Source: an uncultured Collinsella sp.
GTDB taxonomy: Bacteria > Actinomycetota > Coriobacteriia > Coriobacteriales > Coriobacteriaceae
Direction of reading: 5' to 3'
Assembly: GCA_902497065.1 (NCBI GenBank)
Contig: CABVDH010000022.1
Coordinates: forward strand, 1-30,152
DNA: 30,152 nt
This document shows positions 1-8,054 of this stretch, in pieces. How positions within the stretch are numbered: the first letter of the stretch is position 1; each line of letters opens with the position of its first letter. Made by a program: the position numbers and the translations under genes. Below the pieces are notes generated by a model. The model did not search any database, was not told the origin of the DNA, and saw only the letters and a program-made list of their open reading frames with translations.

Positions 1-104
1 CGGGTGCCCTACCGGGAGTAGCCCCGACGGTTGACAAAACTATAGGAACACCCAACGACTACCCCGATGTTTTTGCAGCGCCGTAACTAAATAAGTTTGG
101 TACC

Positions 105-133
105 TTGACATTCTTGTATAGCACTCCTAGATT
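105..133 (+). promoter_or_regulatory. Sigma-70-type promoter of the marR-ABC operon
   Basis: A perfect -35 hexamer TTGACA (105-110) is followed after exactly 17 bp by TAGATT (128-133), a four-of-six match to the -10 consensus. Transcription would start near 140, giving a leader of about 50 nt before the MarR start codon. The -10 box overlaps the left arm of an inverted repeat, which suits repression by the downstream MarR protein. Confidence 0.75.
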
Positions 134-167
134 AGTTAGGCACAAAACAATCCCACTACCTAACTAA
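132..167. promoter_or_regulatory. Candidate MarR operator (inverted repeat)
   Basis: TTAGTTAGG (132-140) and CCTAACTAA (159-167) form a perfect 9 bp inverted repeat separated by 18 bp. The left arm overlaps the -10 box. A further half-site, TAACTAA, lies at 84-90 upstream of the -35 box. The arrangement fits autoregulation by the MarR protein encoded just downstream; binding is inferred. Confidence 0.6.
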
Positions 168-188
168 AGAAAGGAGCGATACAAATTC

Positions 189-695
189 ATGTGCGATGAA
201 CCCTTTAACCTTCGTACGCACGAGCCCGGCGGCGACCCGTTGCAACCGGCAGACATGCCCGAAGCGGTCAGCGCCGAAGACAAGCTCGCCAAACGCATCC
301 TGAGCGGCCTGGGCTTTTGCGGCCATTACATGCATTTTCATGGCGGAGGCGTGTCCGGCAAGGCACCCATCATCTGCCTGCTGGCCAAGCAGCCCGGCGG
401 CGAGATGTCGCAGCAGGAACTCGGCATGCACTTTGACCTCAAGCCGGGGTCGCTTTCCGAGATCCTGTCCAAGCTCGAGCTCAACGGCCTCATTGAACGC
501 AGCCGTAACCCCAAGGATCGACGGCAACTCACCATTCGCCTGACCGAAACCGGCCGGGAAAACGCCCGCATCGACCAGGCAGCCCGCATTCGCTTTAGAG
601 AGCAGGCCTTTAGTGCCCTCACCCACGACGAGCGCGAAGACCTCGCCGAAATGCTCGATAAAATCCGTGTAACCTGGGAGGAACTGGATGATTAA
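189..695 (+). CDS. MarR-family transcriptional regulator
   Basis: A 168-residue MarR-type winged-helix regulator. After an N-terminal tail of about 30 residues comes a helical segment, then the helix-turn-helix around residues 75-100 (MSQQELGMHFDLKPGSLSEI), followed by the wing with the family-typical basic stretch NPKDRRQ and LTETGRE. The C-terminal helices would form the dimer interface. The ATG at 189 is preceded by AAGGAG at 171-176. Its stop codon overlaps the start of the next gene by 8 bp (688-695), so it is translationally coupled to the two ABC exporter genes. MarR proteins placed this way usually repress the pump and are released by a small-molecule ligand; here the ligand is unknown. 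The inverted repeat overlapping the promoter is the likely binding site. Confidence 0.93.
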   Translation: MCDEPFNLRTHEPGGDPLQPADMPEAVSAEDKLAKRILSGLGFCGHYMHFHGGGVSGKAPIICLLAKQPGGEMSQQELGMHFDLKPGSLSEILSKLELNGLIERSRNPKDRRQLTIRLTETGRENARIDQAARIRFREQAFSALTHDEREDLAEMLDKIRVTWEELDD

Positions 696-2502
696 AACCC
701 TCATGGGAAGCATCCGCGACTATATGAAAGTCACCGTTGCCACGCCGCTGCTCGTGCTTGGCGAGGTGCTCTGCGAGATGCTGATTCCATTTATCACCGC
801 CAACCTGATCGACGCCATCAAAGACGGCGCCACCGTAGCCGAGATGCTTCCCACCGCAGGCTTTTTGGTGCTCATCGCGCTGACATCGCTGGCTTTTGGT
901 GCCGCTGCCGGCGTCACCTGCAGCCATGCGAGCTGCGGCTTCGCCAAGAACCTGCGTCACGACCTGTTCTACAAGATCCAGACGTTCAGCTTTGCCAACA
1001 TCGATGAGTTCTCGAGTTCCTCGCTCGTCACGCGCCTGACCACCGACATCAACAACGTGCAGCAGGCCTTTATGATGATCATTCGCATCGCCGTGCGTGC
1101 GCCGCTGGTATTGATCTTCGCCTTTACCATGGCGTTTATCATGGGCGGCAGCGTTGCCATGGTCTACCTGGTCATCATTCCGCTGCTGGGCTTTGGACTG
1201 TTCTTTATCATCTTTAAGGTGCGCCCCATCTTCTCGCGCGTGTTCCACAAGTACGACGCCCTTAACGAGTCCGTCGAGGAAAACGTCACCGGCATGCGCG
1301 TGGTCAAGAGCTATGTGCGCGAAGACTTTGAGAAGGAGAAGTTCGCCACCGCCGCGCGCGACGTCCAGATGGACTTCACCCGCGCCGAGAAGCTGCTCGC
1401 CTTTAACAACCCCATGATGAACATCTGCGTCAACGGCGCATTTGTCGTCATCATCTACCTGGGATCCAAGCTCATCATCACGAGCCAGGGCACGCTGTTC
1501 GACGTGGGCCAGCTCTCCTCGATCTTTACCTATGGCTTCCAGATCCTCATGAGCCTGATGCAGCTGTCGATGATCTTTGTCATGGTGACCATGGCCGACG
1601 AATCGGCGCACCGCATTACCGAGGTGCTGGCCGCCGAGCCCACGATCGCCGATCCCGCCGAGCCCGTGCTCGAGGTTGTCGACGGTTCCATCGACTTTGA
1701 CCACGTGAGCTTTAAGTATTCTGCGCATGCGAAGCGCCAGGCGCTCGACGATATCGACCTGCACATTAAGAGCGGCGAGACCATCGGCATCATCGGCGGT
1801 ACCGGCTCGGCCAAGTCCACGCTCGTAAACCTCATCGCCCGCCTGTACGACGCCACCGAGGGCACCGTGCGCGTGGGTGGCATGGACGTGCGCGACTATG
1901 ACCTGGACGCGCTGCGCCACCAAGTGGCCATGGTGTTGCAGAAAAACGTGCTGTTTAGCGGAACCATCGCCGAGAACCTGCGCTGGGGCGACCCGAACGC
2001 CACCGACGAGGAAGTCCGCGAGGCGGCACATCTGGCCTGCGCCGACGAGTTTGTCGACGGCTTCCCCAAAGGCTATGACACCTGGATCGAGCAGGGCGGC
2101 TCCAATGTTTCCGGCGGTCAGAAGCAGCGCCTATGCATTGCGCGCGCCCTGCTGCGTCGCCCCAAGATCTTGATCCTGGACGACTCCACCAGCGCCGTCG
2201 ACACCAAGACCGACGCCAAGATCCGCGCAGGGTTGGCAAGCTATCTGCCCAACACGACCAAGCTCATCATCGCCCAGCGTATTAGCTCCGTGCAGGACGC
2301 AGACCGCATCATCGTCATGGAGGGCGGACGTATCGCTCAGATCGGCAGCCATGACGAGCTACTCAAGACGAGCGAGATCTACCGCGAGACCTTCACCTCG
2401 CAAAACAAGATGTCTGCCGAGGGCGAAGGAGCCGTCGAGGCCGACACCGAGGCATCCGTAACGCAGGCTCAGACCCAGGAAGGAGGCGAGGCACATGAGT
2501 AA
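688..2502 (+). CDS. ABC exporter half-transporter, degenerate-site subunit
   Basis: A 604-residue half-transporter: an N-terminal six-helix exporter domain (about residues 15-310), then an ATPase domain (about 335-575). Walker A reads GGTGSAKST, with Ala where Gly is usual. The signature is canonical (VSGGQKQR), but Walker B ends ILILDDS, with Asp in place of the catalytic Glu, and the switch position is Gln (IIAQRIS) rather than His. These changes mark the non-hydrolytic half of a heterodimeric exporter. The ATG overlaps the marR stop by 8 bp, and its own end overlaps the next half-transporter by 8 bp, so the two should be made in equal amounts. The product probably exports a drug-like or lipophilic compound across the membrane, but substrate cannot be read from sequence. 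The C-terminal 30 residues are acidic and low complexity. Confidence 0.95.
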   Translation: MIKTLMGSIRDYMKVTVATPLLVLGEVLCEMLIPFITANLIDAIKDGATVAEMLPTAGFLVLIALTSLAFGAAAGVTCSHASCGFAKNLRHDLFYKIQTFSFANIDEFSSSSLVTRLTTDINNVQQAFMMIIRIAVRAPLVLIFAFTMAFIMGGSVAMVYLVIIPLLGFGLFFIIFKVRPIFSRVFHKYDALNESVEENVTGMRVVKSYVREDFEKEKFATAARDVQMDFTRAEKLLAFNNPMMNICVNGAFVVIIYLGSKLIITSQGTLFDVGQLSSIFTYGFQILMSLMQLSMIFVMVTMADESAHRITEVLAAEPTIADPAEPVLEVVDGSIDFDHVSFKYSAHAKRQALDDIDLHIKSGETIGIIGGTGSAKSTLVNLIARLYDATEGTVRVGGMDVRDYDLDALRHQVAMVLQKNVLFSGTIAENLRWGDPNATDEEVREAAHLACADEFVDGFPKGYDTWIEQGGSNVSGGQKQRLCIARALLRRPKILILDDSTSAVDTKTDAKIRAGLASYLPNTTKLIIAQRISSVQDADRIIVMEGGRIAQIGSHDELLKTSEIYRETFTSQNKMSAEGEGAVEADTEASVTQAQTQEGGEAHE

Positions 2503-4414
2503 GGCAACGACCGCCGAGCGCGCGCTCAACCGCAAGGGCGGCACCATGTCGCGCCTCATCAAGACGCTCTTTGGCTTCTACCCCGTGCTTTTGCCCCTCG
2601 TCGTTGTCGGCGTGGTGCTCTGCGCCATCATCAACTCCATCGGCGCGACCTTCCTTCAGAGCGCTCTGCAGATTATTAGCGAATCGTGGCAGTCGGGCGA
2701 TTGGGAAGCCGCACAGCCCAAGATCGCACAGCTCGTGACCACCCTCGCCTGCATCTACGGCGTCGGCATCCTGTCCTCGCTCTTCTGGAACCGCGCCATG
2801 GCCATCGTCACGCAGGGCTCGCTCGAGAAGCTGCGCGAGAAGATGTTCAACCGCATGCAGGACCTGCCGATTCGCTACTTCGACACGCACCAGCGCGGCG
2901 ACATCATGAGCCACTACACCAACGACATCGACACGCTGCGCCAGATGATCAGCCAGTCGCTGCCCAACCTGCTCATGACGACCATCGTCATCGTCACGGT
3001 ATTCTTTATCATGCTGTACTACAGCGTGTGGATGTGCCTGGTCATTGTGGCCGGCGTCGTCTTTATGACCTTTATGACCAAGCTGCTCGGCTCCAACTCC
3101 GCGCGTTTCTTTATTGCGCAGCAGTCCGAGCTCGGCGTGGTCGAGGGCCATATCGAGGAAGTCATGAACGGCCAGAAGGTCGTCAAGGCATTCTGCCACG
3201 AGTCTGCCGCCGAGGCCGATTTTGACGAGCGCAACGAAAAGCTCTTCGAGGTCTCGCAGAAGGCCAACATGTACGCCAACATCCTCATGCCTATCCTTAT
3301 GAACCTGGGCAACCTGCTCTACGTGTTGGTGGCCCTTGCCGGCGGCATTTTCCTGGCGCTGGGCGTGCCCAACCTGAGCATCTCGGGCATGACGCTGTCC
3401 ATCGCCGTCGTGGTGCCGTTCCTCAACATGACCAAGCAGTTCTGCGGACAGATCGGTCAGATCTCGCAGCAGATCAACGCCGTGGTCATGGGCCTCGCCG
3501 GAGCCGACCGCATCTTTGAGCTCATCGACGAGGAGCCCGAGACCGACGAAGGCTACGTGACGCTCGTCAACGCGCAGGTGAACCCCGATACTTGGCAGCT
3601 CGAGGAGGCCGACCACCACACCGGCATGTGGGCATGGAAACATCCGCACCGCGCAACCGGCGAGATCGAGTACGTGCCGCTGCGCGGCGACCTGGTTATG
3701 GACAACGTCGACTTTGGCTATACGCCCGACCACGAGGTGCTGCACGGCGTGTCCGTGTTTGCCAAGCCGGGCCAGAAGGTCGCGTTTGTCGGCGCCACCG
3801 GTGCCGGTAAGACGACCATCACCAACCTCATCAACCGCTTCTACGACATCGCCGACGGCAAGATCCGCTACGACGGCATCAACGTCAACAAGATCCGCAA
3901 GGCCGATCTGCGCCGCTCGCTGGGCGTCGTACTGCAGGACGTGAACCTGTTCACCGGCACCGTGATGGACAACATCCGCTACGGCAACCTGGACGCCACC
4001 GACGAGGAGTGCATCGCGGCGGCCAAGCTCGCGGGCGCGGACGACTTTATCACCCGCCTGCCCGACGGCTACGACACCATGCTCACCGGCAACGGTGCCC
4101 AGCTGTCGCAAGGCCAGCGCCAGCTGATTTCGATCGCCCGCGCCGCCGTCGCCGATCCGCCGGCAATGATTCTGGACGAGGCCACGTCGAGCATTGACAC
4201 CCGCACCGAGGCCATCGTGCAGGCGGGCATGGACAAGCTCATGGAGGGCCGCACGACGTTTGTCATCGCGCACCGCCTGTCCACCGTGCGCAACTCCGAC
4301 GCGATCATCTGCCTGGACCACGGCCGCATTATCGAGCGCGGTAACCACGACGAGCTGATCGCCAAGCGCGGATACTACTATCAGCTCTATACCGGAGCGT
4401 TTGAGCTCGAATAA
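2495..4414 (+). CDS. ABC exporter half-transporter, catalytic-site subunit
   Basis: A 639-residue half-transporter and partner of the preceding gene. The six-helix membrane domain covers about residues 20-340, and the ATPase domain about 400-630. Walker A (GATGAGKTT), Walker B with catalytic Glu (MILDEATSSID) and the switch His (VIAHRLS) are intact. The signature is LSQGQRQ instead of LSGGQ. In a head-to-tail dimer this non-standard signature faces the degenerate Walker motifs of the partner, so one ATP site is impaired and the other complete. About 55 extra residues between the membrane and ATPase domains (around 350-405, including TGMWAWKHP) are an insertion. The start at 2495 overlaps the upstream stop; an in-frame ATG 17 codons later is possible but lacks the coupling. 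Confidence 0.95.
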   Translation: MSKATTAERALNRKGGTMSRLIKTLFGFYPVLLPLVVVGVVLCAIINSIGATFLQSALQIISESWQSGDWEAAQPKIAQLVTTLACIYGVGILSSLFWNRAMAIVTQGSLEKLREKMFNRMQDLPIRYFDTHQRGDIMSHYTNDIDTLRQMISQSLPNLLMTTIVIVTVFFIMLYYSVWMCLVIVAGVVFMTFMTKLLGSNSARFFIAQQSELGVVEGHIEEVMNGQKVVKAFCHESAAEADFDERNEKLFEVSQKANMYANILMPILMNLGNLLYVLVALAGGIFLALGVPNLSISGMTLSIAVVVPFLNMTKQFCGQIGQISQQINAVVMGLAGADRIFELIDEEPETDEGYVTLVNAQVNPDTWQLEEADHHTGMWAWKHPHRATGEIEYVPLRGDLVMDNVDFGYTPDHEVLHGVSVFAKPGQKVAFVGATGAGKTTITNLINRFYDIADGKIRYDGINVNKIRKADLRRSLGVVLQDVNLFTGTVMDNIRYGNLDATDEECIAAAKLAGADDFITRLPDGYDTMLTGNGAQLSQGQRQLISIARAAVADPPAMILDEATSSIDTRTEAIVQAGMDKLMEGRTTFVIAHRLSTVRNSDAIICLDHGRIIERGNHDELIAKRGYYYQLYTGAFELE

Positions 4415-4450
4415 CGTCCGGCGAACTGGACATAAAGCCCCACAACGCAC

Positions 4451-4490
4451 AAAGCCCCCGCAGTTCATGAACTGAGCTGCGGGGGCTTTT
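4451..4490 (+). terminator. Rho-independent terminator of the MarR-ABC operon
   Basis: AAAGCCCCCGCAG (4451-4463) pairs perfectly with CTGCGGGGGCTTT (4477-4489), a 13 bp stem followed by T residues to 4491. It lies 36 bp after the second ABC gene. The A-rich left flank makes it potentially active on the minus strand too, for the convergent LysR gene. Confidence 0.9.
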
Positions 4491-4500
4491 TGGTGCTGAC

Positions 4501-4640
4501 GGGAAACCGTATCCCACTTTTCGGGCCCAGAATGGGATGCCGTTTCCCGCTGGGGCCCCTCCGGGAAACTGCATCCCATTTCAAGGGCTCAAACTGGGAT
4601 GCAGTTTCCCCTAACGGCACCTTTGGGAAGCCGTATCCCA
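4501..4640. repeat. 62 bp alternating-palindrome array, copy 1 (2.5 units)
   Basis: Forward modules (GGGAAACTGCATCCCA type) start at 4501, 4563 and 4625. Their reverse complements (TGGGATGCAGTTTCCC type) start at 4533 and 4595. Both module types recur at exactly 62 bp. The array starts about 10 bp after the terminator and ends 29 bp before the stop codon of the convergent LysR gene. It is the shortest member of the family also found at 24906-25259 and 29560-30008. Confidence 0.9.
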
Positions 4641-4668
4641 CTCCTAAAACAGCCCTGTCCCAAATTGG

Positions 4669-5547
4669 CTATTTGAGAAGTTGTGCCATGGCGTTGACGA
4701 ATTTTTGGACTTGGAGGGTGGGCTCGAGCGGATAGTGCAAAAAGACCGGCACCTCGCGACCGCATAGGAATGGCACGCCCACAAAGGCCGGGTGTACCCC
4801 CGACCATGCGCCGCAGGTGAGCACCGCGTCGCCCTTTTCCTCTGCCTCGTTAAAGAGCGCAAAGTCAAAGCTGTCCACGTCGATTACGTCAACGCCGCCG
4901 TCGGCCAGAAGGTCGATGCGCAGGCTGTCCATTGCGTCGTTGCCGTGACGGAGCACGCGCAGGCGCATGCCCTCCAGGTCGGCAACCGTAATGCGTGTCT
5001 TGCGCGCCAGCGGGCTCGTACGCGGCAGGTCGATATAAAACGGTACGTTGACGATGCGGAGCTTTTGGCAGGCGTCACCCCAGCGCGGGGTCGAAAAACT
5101 CGACTGCACCACATCCACCTCGCGACCGAGGCTGCGCATGACGGATTCGCGTTCGTCGTAGAGGTCGCTTACCGGCACGATCTCAAATCGCAGCGACGGT
5201 TCCAGCTCGTGTACGCCCGACCACATCGACAGCGCCTGGCGCCCCGGGCACATCATCGACACGCCCAGGCGCACGGCACCGCCATCGCCCGCCGCGCGTC
5301 GGGCGCGGCGCAGCGCGTCCTCGGACTGCCGCATGATCGAGCGCGCGTCGTCCACCAGCAGAGCGCCCGCCGGCGTCACCTTGACACCCGAATGCGAGCG
5401 CTCGAACAACGTGATACCAAACTCGGCCTCAAATCCCGACACCTGTTTGACGAGCGCCGGGGTCGACACGCGCAATTTTGCCGCCGCACGCGAGAAGCTT
5501 CCCAGCTCCGCGGCGGCCGATATGGCCTCAAGTCGTCGATCGTACAC
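4669..5547 (-). CDS. LysR-family transcriptional regulator
   Basis: A 292-residue LysR-type regulator. The N-terminal winged helix-turn-helix (about residues 1-62) contains the family pattern AAAELGSFSRAAAKL followed by LVKQVSGFEAEFG and TLFERSHSGVKVTPAG. The rest forms the two-lobed effector-binding domain. I place the start at the GTG at 5547 because GGGAG (5554-5558) sits 6 nt upstream; an ATG at 5580 would add 11 residues but has no ribosome binding site. The gene is divergent from the SDR/MFS/Gfo-type operon beginning at 5781, the classic position for a LysR activator of that operon. The effector is presumably the transported substrate or a product of its metabolism (inference). Confidence 0.9.
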   Translation of the reverse strand: MYDRRLEAISAAAELGSFSRAAAKLRVSTPALVKQVSGFEAEFGITLFERSHSGVKVTPAGALLVDDARSIMRQSEDALRRARRAAGDGGAVRLGVSMMCPGRQALSMWSGVHELEPSLRFEIVPVSDLYDERESVMRSLGREVDVVQSSFSTPRWGDACQKLRIVNVPFYIDLPRTSPLARKTRITVADLEGMRLRVLRHGNDAMDSLRIDLLADGGVDVIDVDSFDFALFNEAEEKGDAVLTCGAWSGVHPAFVGVPFLCGREVPVFLHYPLEPTLQVQKFVNAMAQLLK

Positions 5548-5644
5548 GTCAATCTCCCGTTTTCGCACCCGTGGCCACATGGCGCCACAGGGGGTTGTTT
5601 TCGCAGGTCACGCGCTTAATTGAGAAAAAACTGCATCGCATAGT

Positions 5645-5661
5645 GTAAACCTACGGTTAAC
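5645..5661. promoter_or_regulatory. Candidate LysR-binding dyad
   Basis: GTAAACC-TAC-GGTTAAC is a near-perfect dyad (6 of 7 arm positions pair) with the core AACC-TAC-GGTT. It sits in the 233 bp divergent region between the LysR gene and the SDR operon, where a LysR regulator would be expected to bind. It does not fit the T-N11-A spacing exactly, so this is a candidate only. I could not identify convincing -35/-10 pairs in this region. Confidence 0.35.
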
Positions 5662-5728
5662 GCCATTCTAACAAATATGCAATTCACCTGCGCAAATGCA
5701 AAGCATACGATAACCAGCGAAAACCACG

Positions 5729-5755
5729 TGGGTCGGTTAATGGGAGCGACCCACC
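5729..5755 (+). promoter_or_regulatory. Leader hairpin ahead of the SDR gene
   Basis: GTGGGTCG (5729-5736) pairs perfectly with CGACCCAC (5748-5755) across an 11 nt loop, ending 25 nt before the SDR start codon and just upstream of its purine-rich ribosome binding site (about 5756-5775). No T run follows, so it is not a classical terminator. It could be an operator dyad, or an mRNA structure affecting translation or stability. Confidence 0.4.
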
Positions 5756-5780
5756 GGGAGGCACAAGAAGGGAAGTTCCT

Positions 5781-6662
5781 ATGAGCAATTGGCTCAAGCT
5801 CGAGGGCGATGTCTGCGCCGTGACTGGCGCACTCGGCGGTATGGGCGTCGAGATTTGCCGCGAGTTCGCCCGCAACGGCGCCAACGTCGTCATGCTCGAC
5901 CTGGACGAGGAAAAGGTCAAGGCCGCAGCCGCCGACCTCGCCGCCGAGTTTGGCATCCACGCCGAGGGCTACAAGATGAACGCCACCGACGAGGCCGAGG
6001 TTCAGGCCGCGGTCGATGCCACCATCGCCGACTTCGGCCGCGTCGACGTCCTCGTCAACACCGCCGGCATCCTGCGCTTCGCCGCCATGGAGGACCTGCC
6101 GCTGAGCGACTGGGAGCAGGTGCTCAACGTCAACCTCACCGGCTACTTCATCACCTCGCAGCGCTTTGGTCGCGAGATGATCAAGGCCGGCCAGGGCCGC
6201 CTGGTGCACATCTCGACCGTCGCCAGCCACTCCCCCGAGACGTTCTCGGGCGTGTACAGCTCCACCAAGGCCGGCGTCAACATGATGTCCAAGATGCTCG
6301 CCGCCGAGTGGGGCCCCTACGGCGTCCGCTCCAACTGCGTCGAGCCTTGCTTCGTTAAGACCCCGATGTCGGCCAACTTCTACGCCGACCCCGAGGTCGA
6401 AAAGAGCCGCAGCCGTCTGATCGCCACGCGCCGCATCGGCGAGGTCAGCGATATCGCCAACGCCGTCATGTTCCTGGCGTCCAAGCGCTCGGACTTTACC
6501 ACCGGCGACGCCATCAAAGTCGATGGCGGCTTCTCCAATATGATGGGCGACCTCACCGCCAAGCCCGGCGGCCGTCGCGCCTATGCCGATAACTACCTTA
6601 AGAACAAGGGTGTCGAGCTCTGGTCCGATGAGTCCGGCGTCGCCAAGCCGACTGACCAGTAA
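5781..6662 (+). CDS. SDR-family NAD(P)-dependent oxidoreductase
   Basis: A 293-residue short-chain dehydrogenase/reductase. The cofactor-binding motif TGALGGMG is at residues 15-22, LVNTAG (normally NNAG) follows strand 4, and the active-site pair is Y159 and K163 in YSSTK. Thirteen residues before Tyr, where the catalytic Ser normally sits, is T146, with S145 beside it. Asp at the end of strand 2 (MLDLDEEK) favours NAD over NADP. About 40 residues beyond the usual SDR core form a C-terminal tail (YADNYLKNKGVELW). It is the first gene of an operon with an MFS carrier and a Gfo-type dehydrogenase, so it probably oxidises or reduces a hydroxyl group on an imported polyol, sugar or sugar acid; the exact substrate is not readable. 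Confidence 0.92.
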   Translation: MSNWLKLEGDVCAVTGALGGMGVEICREFARNGANVVMLDLDEEKVKAAAADLAAEFGIHAEGYKMNATDEAEVQAAVDATIADFGRVDVLVNTAGILRFAAMEDLPLSDWEQVLNVNLTGYFITSQRFGREMIKAGQGRLVHISTVASHSPETFSGVYSSTKAGVNMMSKMLAAEWGPYGVRSNCVEPCFVKTPMSANFYADPEVEKSRSRLIATRRIGEVSDIANAVMFLASKRSDFTTGDAIKVDGGFSNMMGDLTAKPGGRRAYADNYLKNKGVELWSDESGVAKPTDQ

Positions 6663-6728
6663 ACCAACCTGACAGGGAGGCCCCGCGGACACGCCCGTTC
6701 CTCTCCCGCATCGATTAGAAAGAGTCCA

Positions 6729-7985
6729 ATGGCTTCCACCAACTCCAACAAGGGTCGCGCCGTCGTGCTTTCCGCCGCGTGCGTCACCATGTTCTTCATC
6801 AGCTCCATCGCGCTGTATTCCGTCGTGAGCAAGAACCTGCTCGCCGTCTACCCCGAGTGGTCGAGCGCCCTTACCTGGGCTTTCCCGGTCTTTCAGACCA
6901 TCATGGCCGTGACGGGCATCTTCGCCGGCCGCATCTCCGATAAGATCGGCCCCCGCAACGTCGTGATCGCCGCCGCCGTGTGCTACGGCGTGGGCTGGTT
7001 CATGTCCGGCACCGTCACCGAGCCGTGGCAATTCTACCTGTGGTTCTCGCTTGTCGCCGCCATCGGCAATGGCCTGGGCTACAACCCGGCGCTCACCACC
7101 GGCCAAAAGTGGTTCATCGACAAGAAGGGTCTCGCCTCCGGCATCACCCTGGCCGCTTCGACCGCCGGCCCCGCCGTGCTGTCCCCGGTGCTCGCCTCGC
7201 TGCTCATCCCGAGCCTGGGCATCTTTGGCGCCCTCAAGGCGCTCGGCGTCATCTTCTTTGTGACGATTGCCGCCTCCGCCCTGTTCCTGAAGGCCCCCGA
7301 GGCCGGCTGGCTGCCCGAGGGCTTCGAGGCCCCCAAGGGCGGCGCGCATGCCGGCACCTTCGGTGACCTCACCCCGGGCGAGATGGTCAAGACCCCGCGC
7401 TTCTGGGTCCTCATCGTCACCTTCGCCTTTGCCGCCACCGCGGGCACCCTGCTCGTGGGCAAGGTTGCCTCCATCGCCGCCGTTCAGCTCTTCGCCGACC
7501 CCACGAGCGCCGCGGCCGTCGCCCTCGGCGGTGTGGTAGTCTCCGTCAACACCTGCGCCAACCTGGTCGGTCGTCTGTCCTTTGGCCAGATCATCGACAA
7601 GCTCGGCGCCTATAAGTCGCTGCTCATCAGCCTTGTCGTCACCATCGTCGCGCTCGTCATCATGTCGATGAGCTTTACGCAGAGCATGTTCTTTGTGGCG
7701 CTCGCCCTGCTCGGCTTTAGCTTTGGCGCCCTGCTCGTCATCTACCCGCCGCTCACCGGTGGCGCCTTTGGCACCAGCAACATCGGCGTCAACTACGGCA
7801 TCATGTTTTTGGGTTATGCCGCTTCCACCTGGATCAGCCAGCCCATCACCGCCGTGCTGTATCACGCCGAAGCCGGCAGTGCCGCCTACCAGCAGTCTTT
7901 CTACGGCGCCATCGTAATCGCCGCAATCGCCGTCGTGCTCACCGTCTACATGATGGTCTCCGACAGCAAGAAGAAGTCCGCCTAG
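6729..7985 (+). CDS. MFS transporter, OFA (oxalate/formate antiporter)-like
   Basis: A 418-residue, 12-helix major facilitator. The loop 2-3 motif is present as GRISDKIGPR, and the segment with the WFIDKKGLASGI pattern is typical of the oxalate/formate antiporter-like group, which carries small organic anions. A hydrophilic central loop (about residues 195-220, PEGFEAPKGGAHAG) separates the two six-helix halves, and the protein ends in a lysine-rich tail. The gene follows the SDR gene by 66 bp, and its ribosome binding site is weak (AGAAAGAG). Its position between two dehydrogenases suggests it imports their substrate. The monocarboxylate-type assignment is by resemblance and is only moderately sure; membership of the MFS is certain. 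Confidence 0.92.
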   Translation: MASTNSNKGRAVVLSAACVTMFFISSIALYSVVSKNLLAVYPEWSSALTWAFPVFQTIMAVTGIFAGRISDKIGPRNVVIAAAVCYGVGWFMSGTVTEPWQFYLWFSLVAAIGNGLGYNPALTTGQKWFIDKKGLASGITLAASTAGPAVLSPVLASLLIPSLGIFGALKALGVIFFVTIAASALFLKAPEAGWLPEGFEAPKGGAHAGTFGDLTPGEMVKTPRFWVLIVTFAFAATAGTLLVGKVASIAAVQLFADPTSAAAVALGGVVVSVNTCANLVGRLSFGQIIDKLGAYKSLLISLVVTIVALVIMSMSFTQSMFFVALALLGFSFGALLVIYPPLTGGAFGTSNIGVNYGIMFLGYAASTWISQPITAVLYHAEAGSAAYQQSFYGAIVIAAIAVVLTVYMMVSDSKKKSA

Positions 7986-7993
7986 TTTTACCG

Positions 7994-8024
7994 ATGCGAC
8001 AAAGGGACGGCCCCTTTGTCGCAT
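7994..8024. terminator. Intergenic hairpin, ACAAAGGGAC family
   Basis: ATGCGACAAAGGG (7994-8006) pairs perfectly with CCCTTTGTCGCAT (8012-8024) around a 5 nt loop. It fills most of the 69 bp gap between the MFS and Gfo-type genes, which run in the same direction. With no T run it may act as an attenuator or as a 3' stabilising structure rather than a full terminator. The same core occurs at 18739-18776 and 21231-21261. Confidence 0.6.
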
Positions 8025-8054
8025 TCCACCGGTCACCAGTATTAAGGAGTCGAA

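Noticed and set aside
31..46. Second promoter at the window's left edge (TTGACA at 31-36)
   Set aside because: The nearest -10-like sequence (TATAGG, 41-46) is only 4 bp away, and nothing suitable lies at 17 bp.
5781..6662. Bile-acid hydroxysteroid dehydrogenase, a known Collinsella SDR activity
   Set aside because: The sequence does not resemble the 7-beta-hydroxysteroid dehydrogenase I remember from Collinsella, and the operon context (MFS carrier and Gfo-type dehydrogenase) points to a sugar-like substrate.
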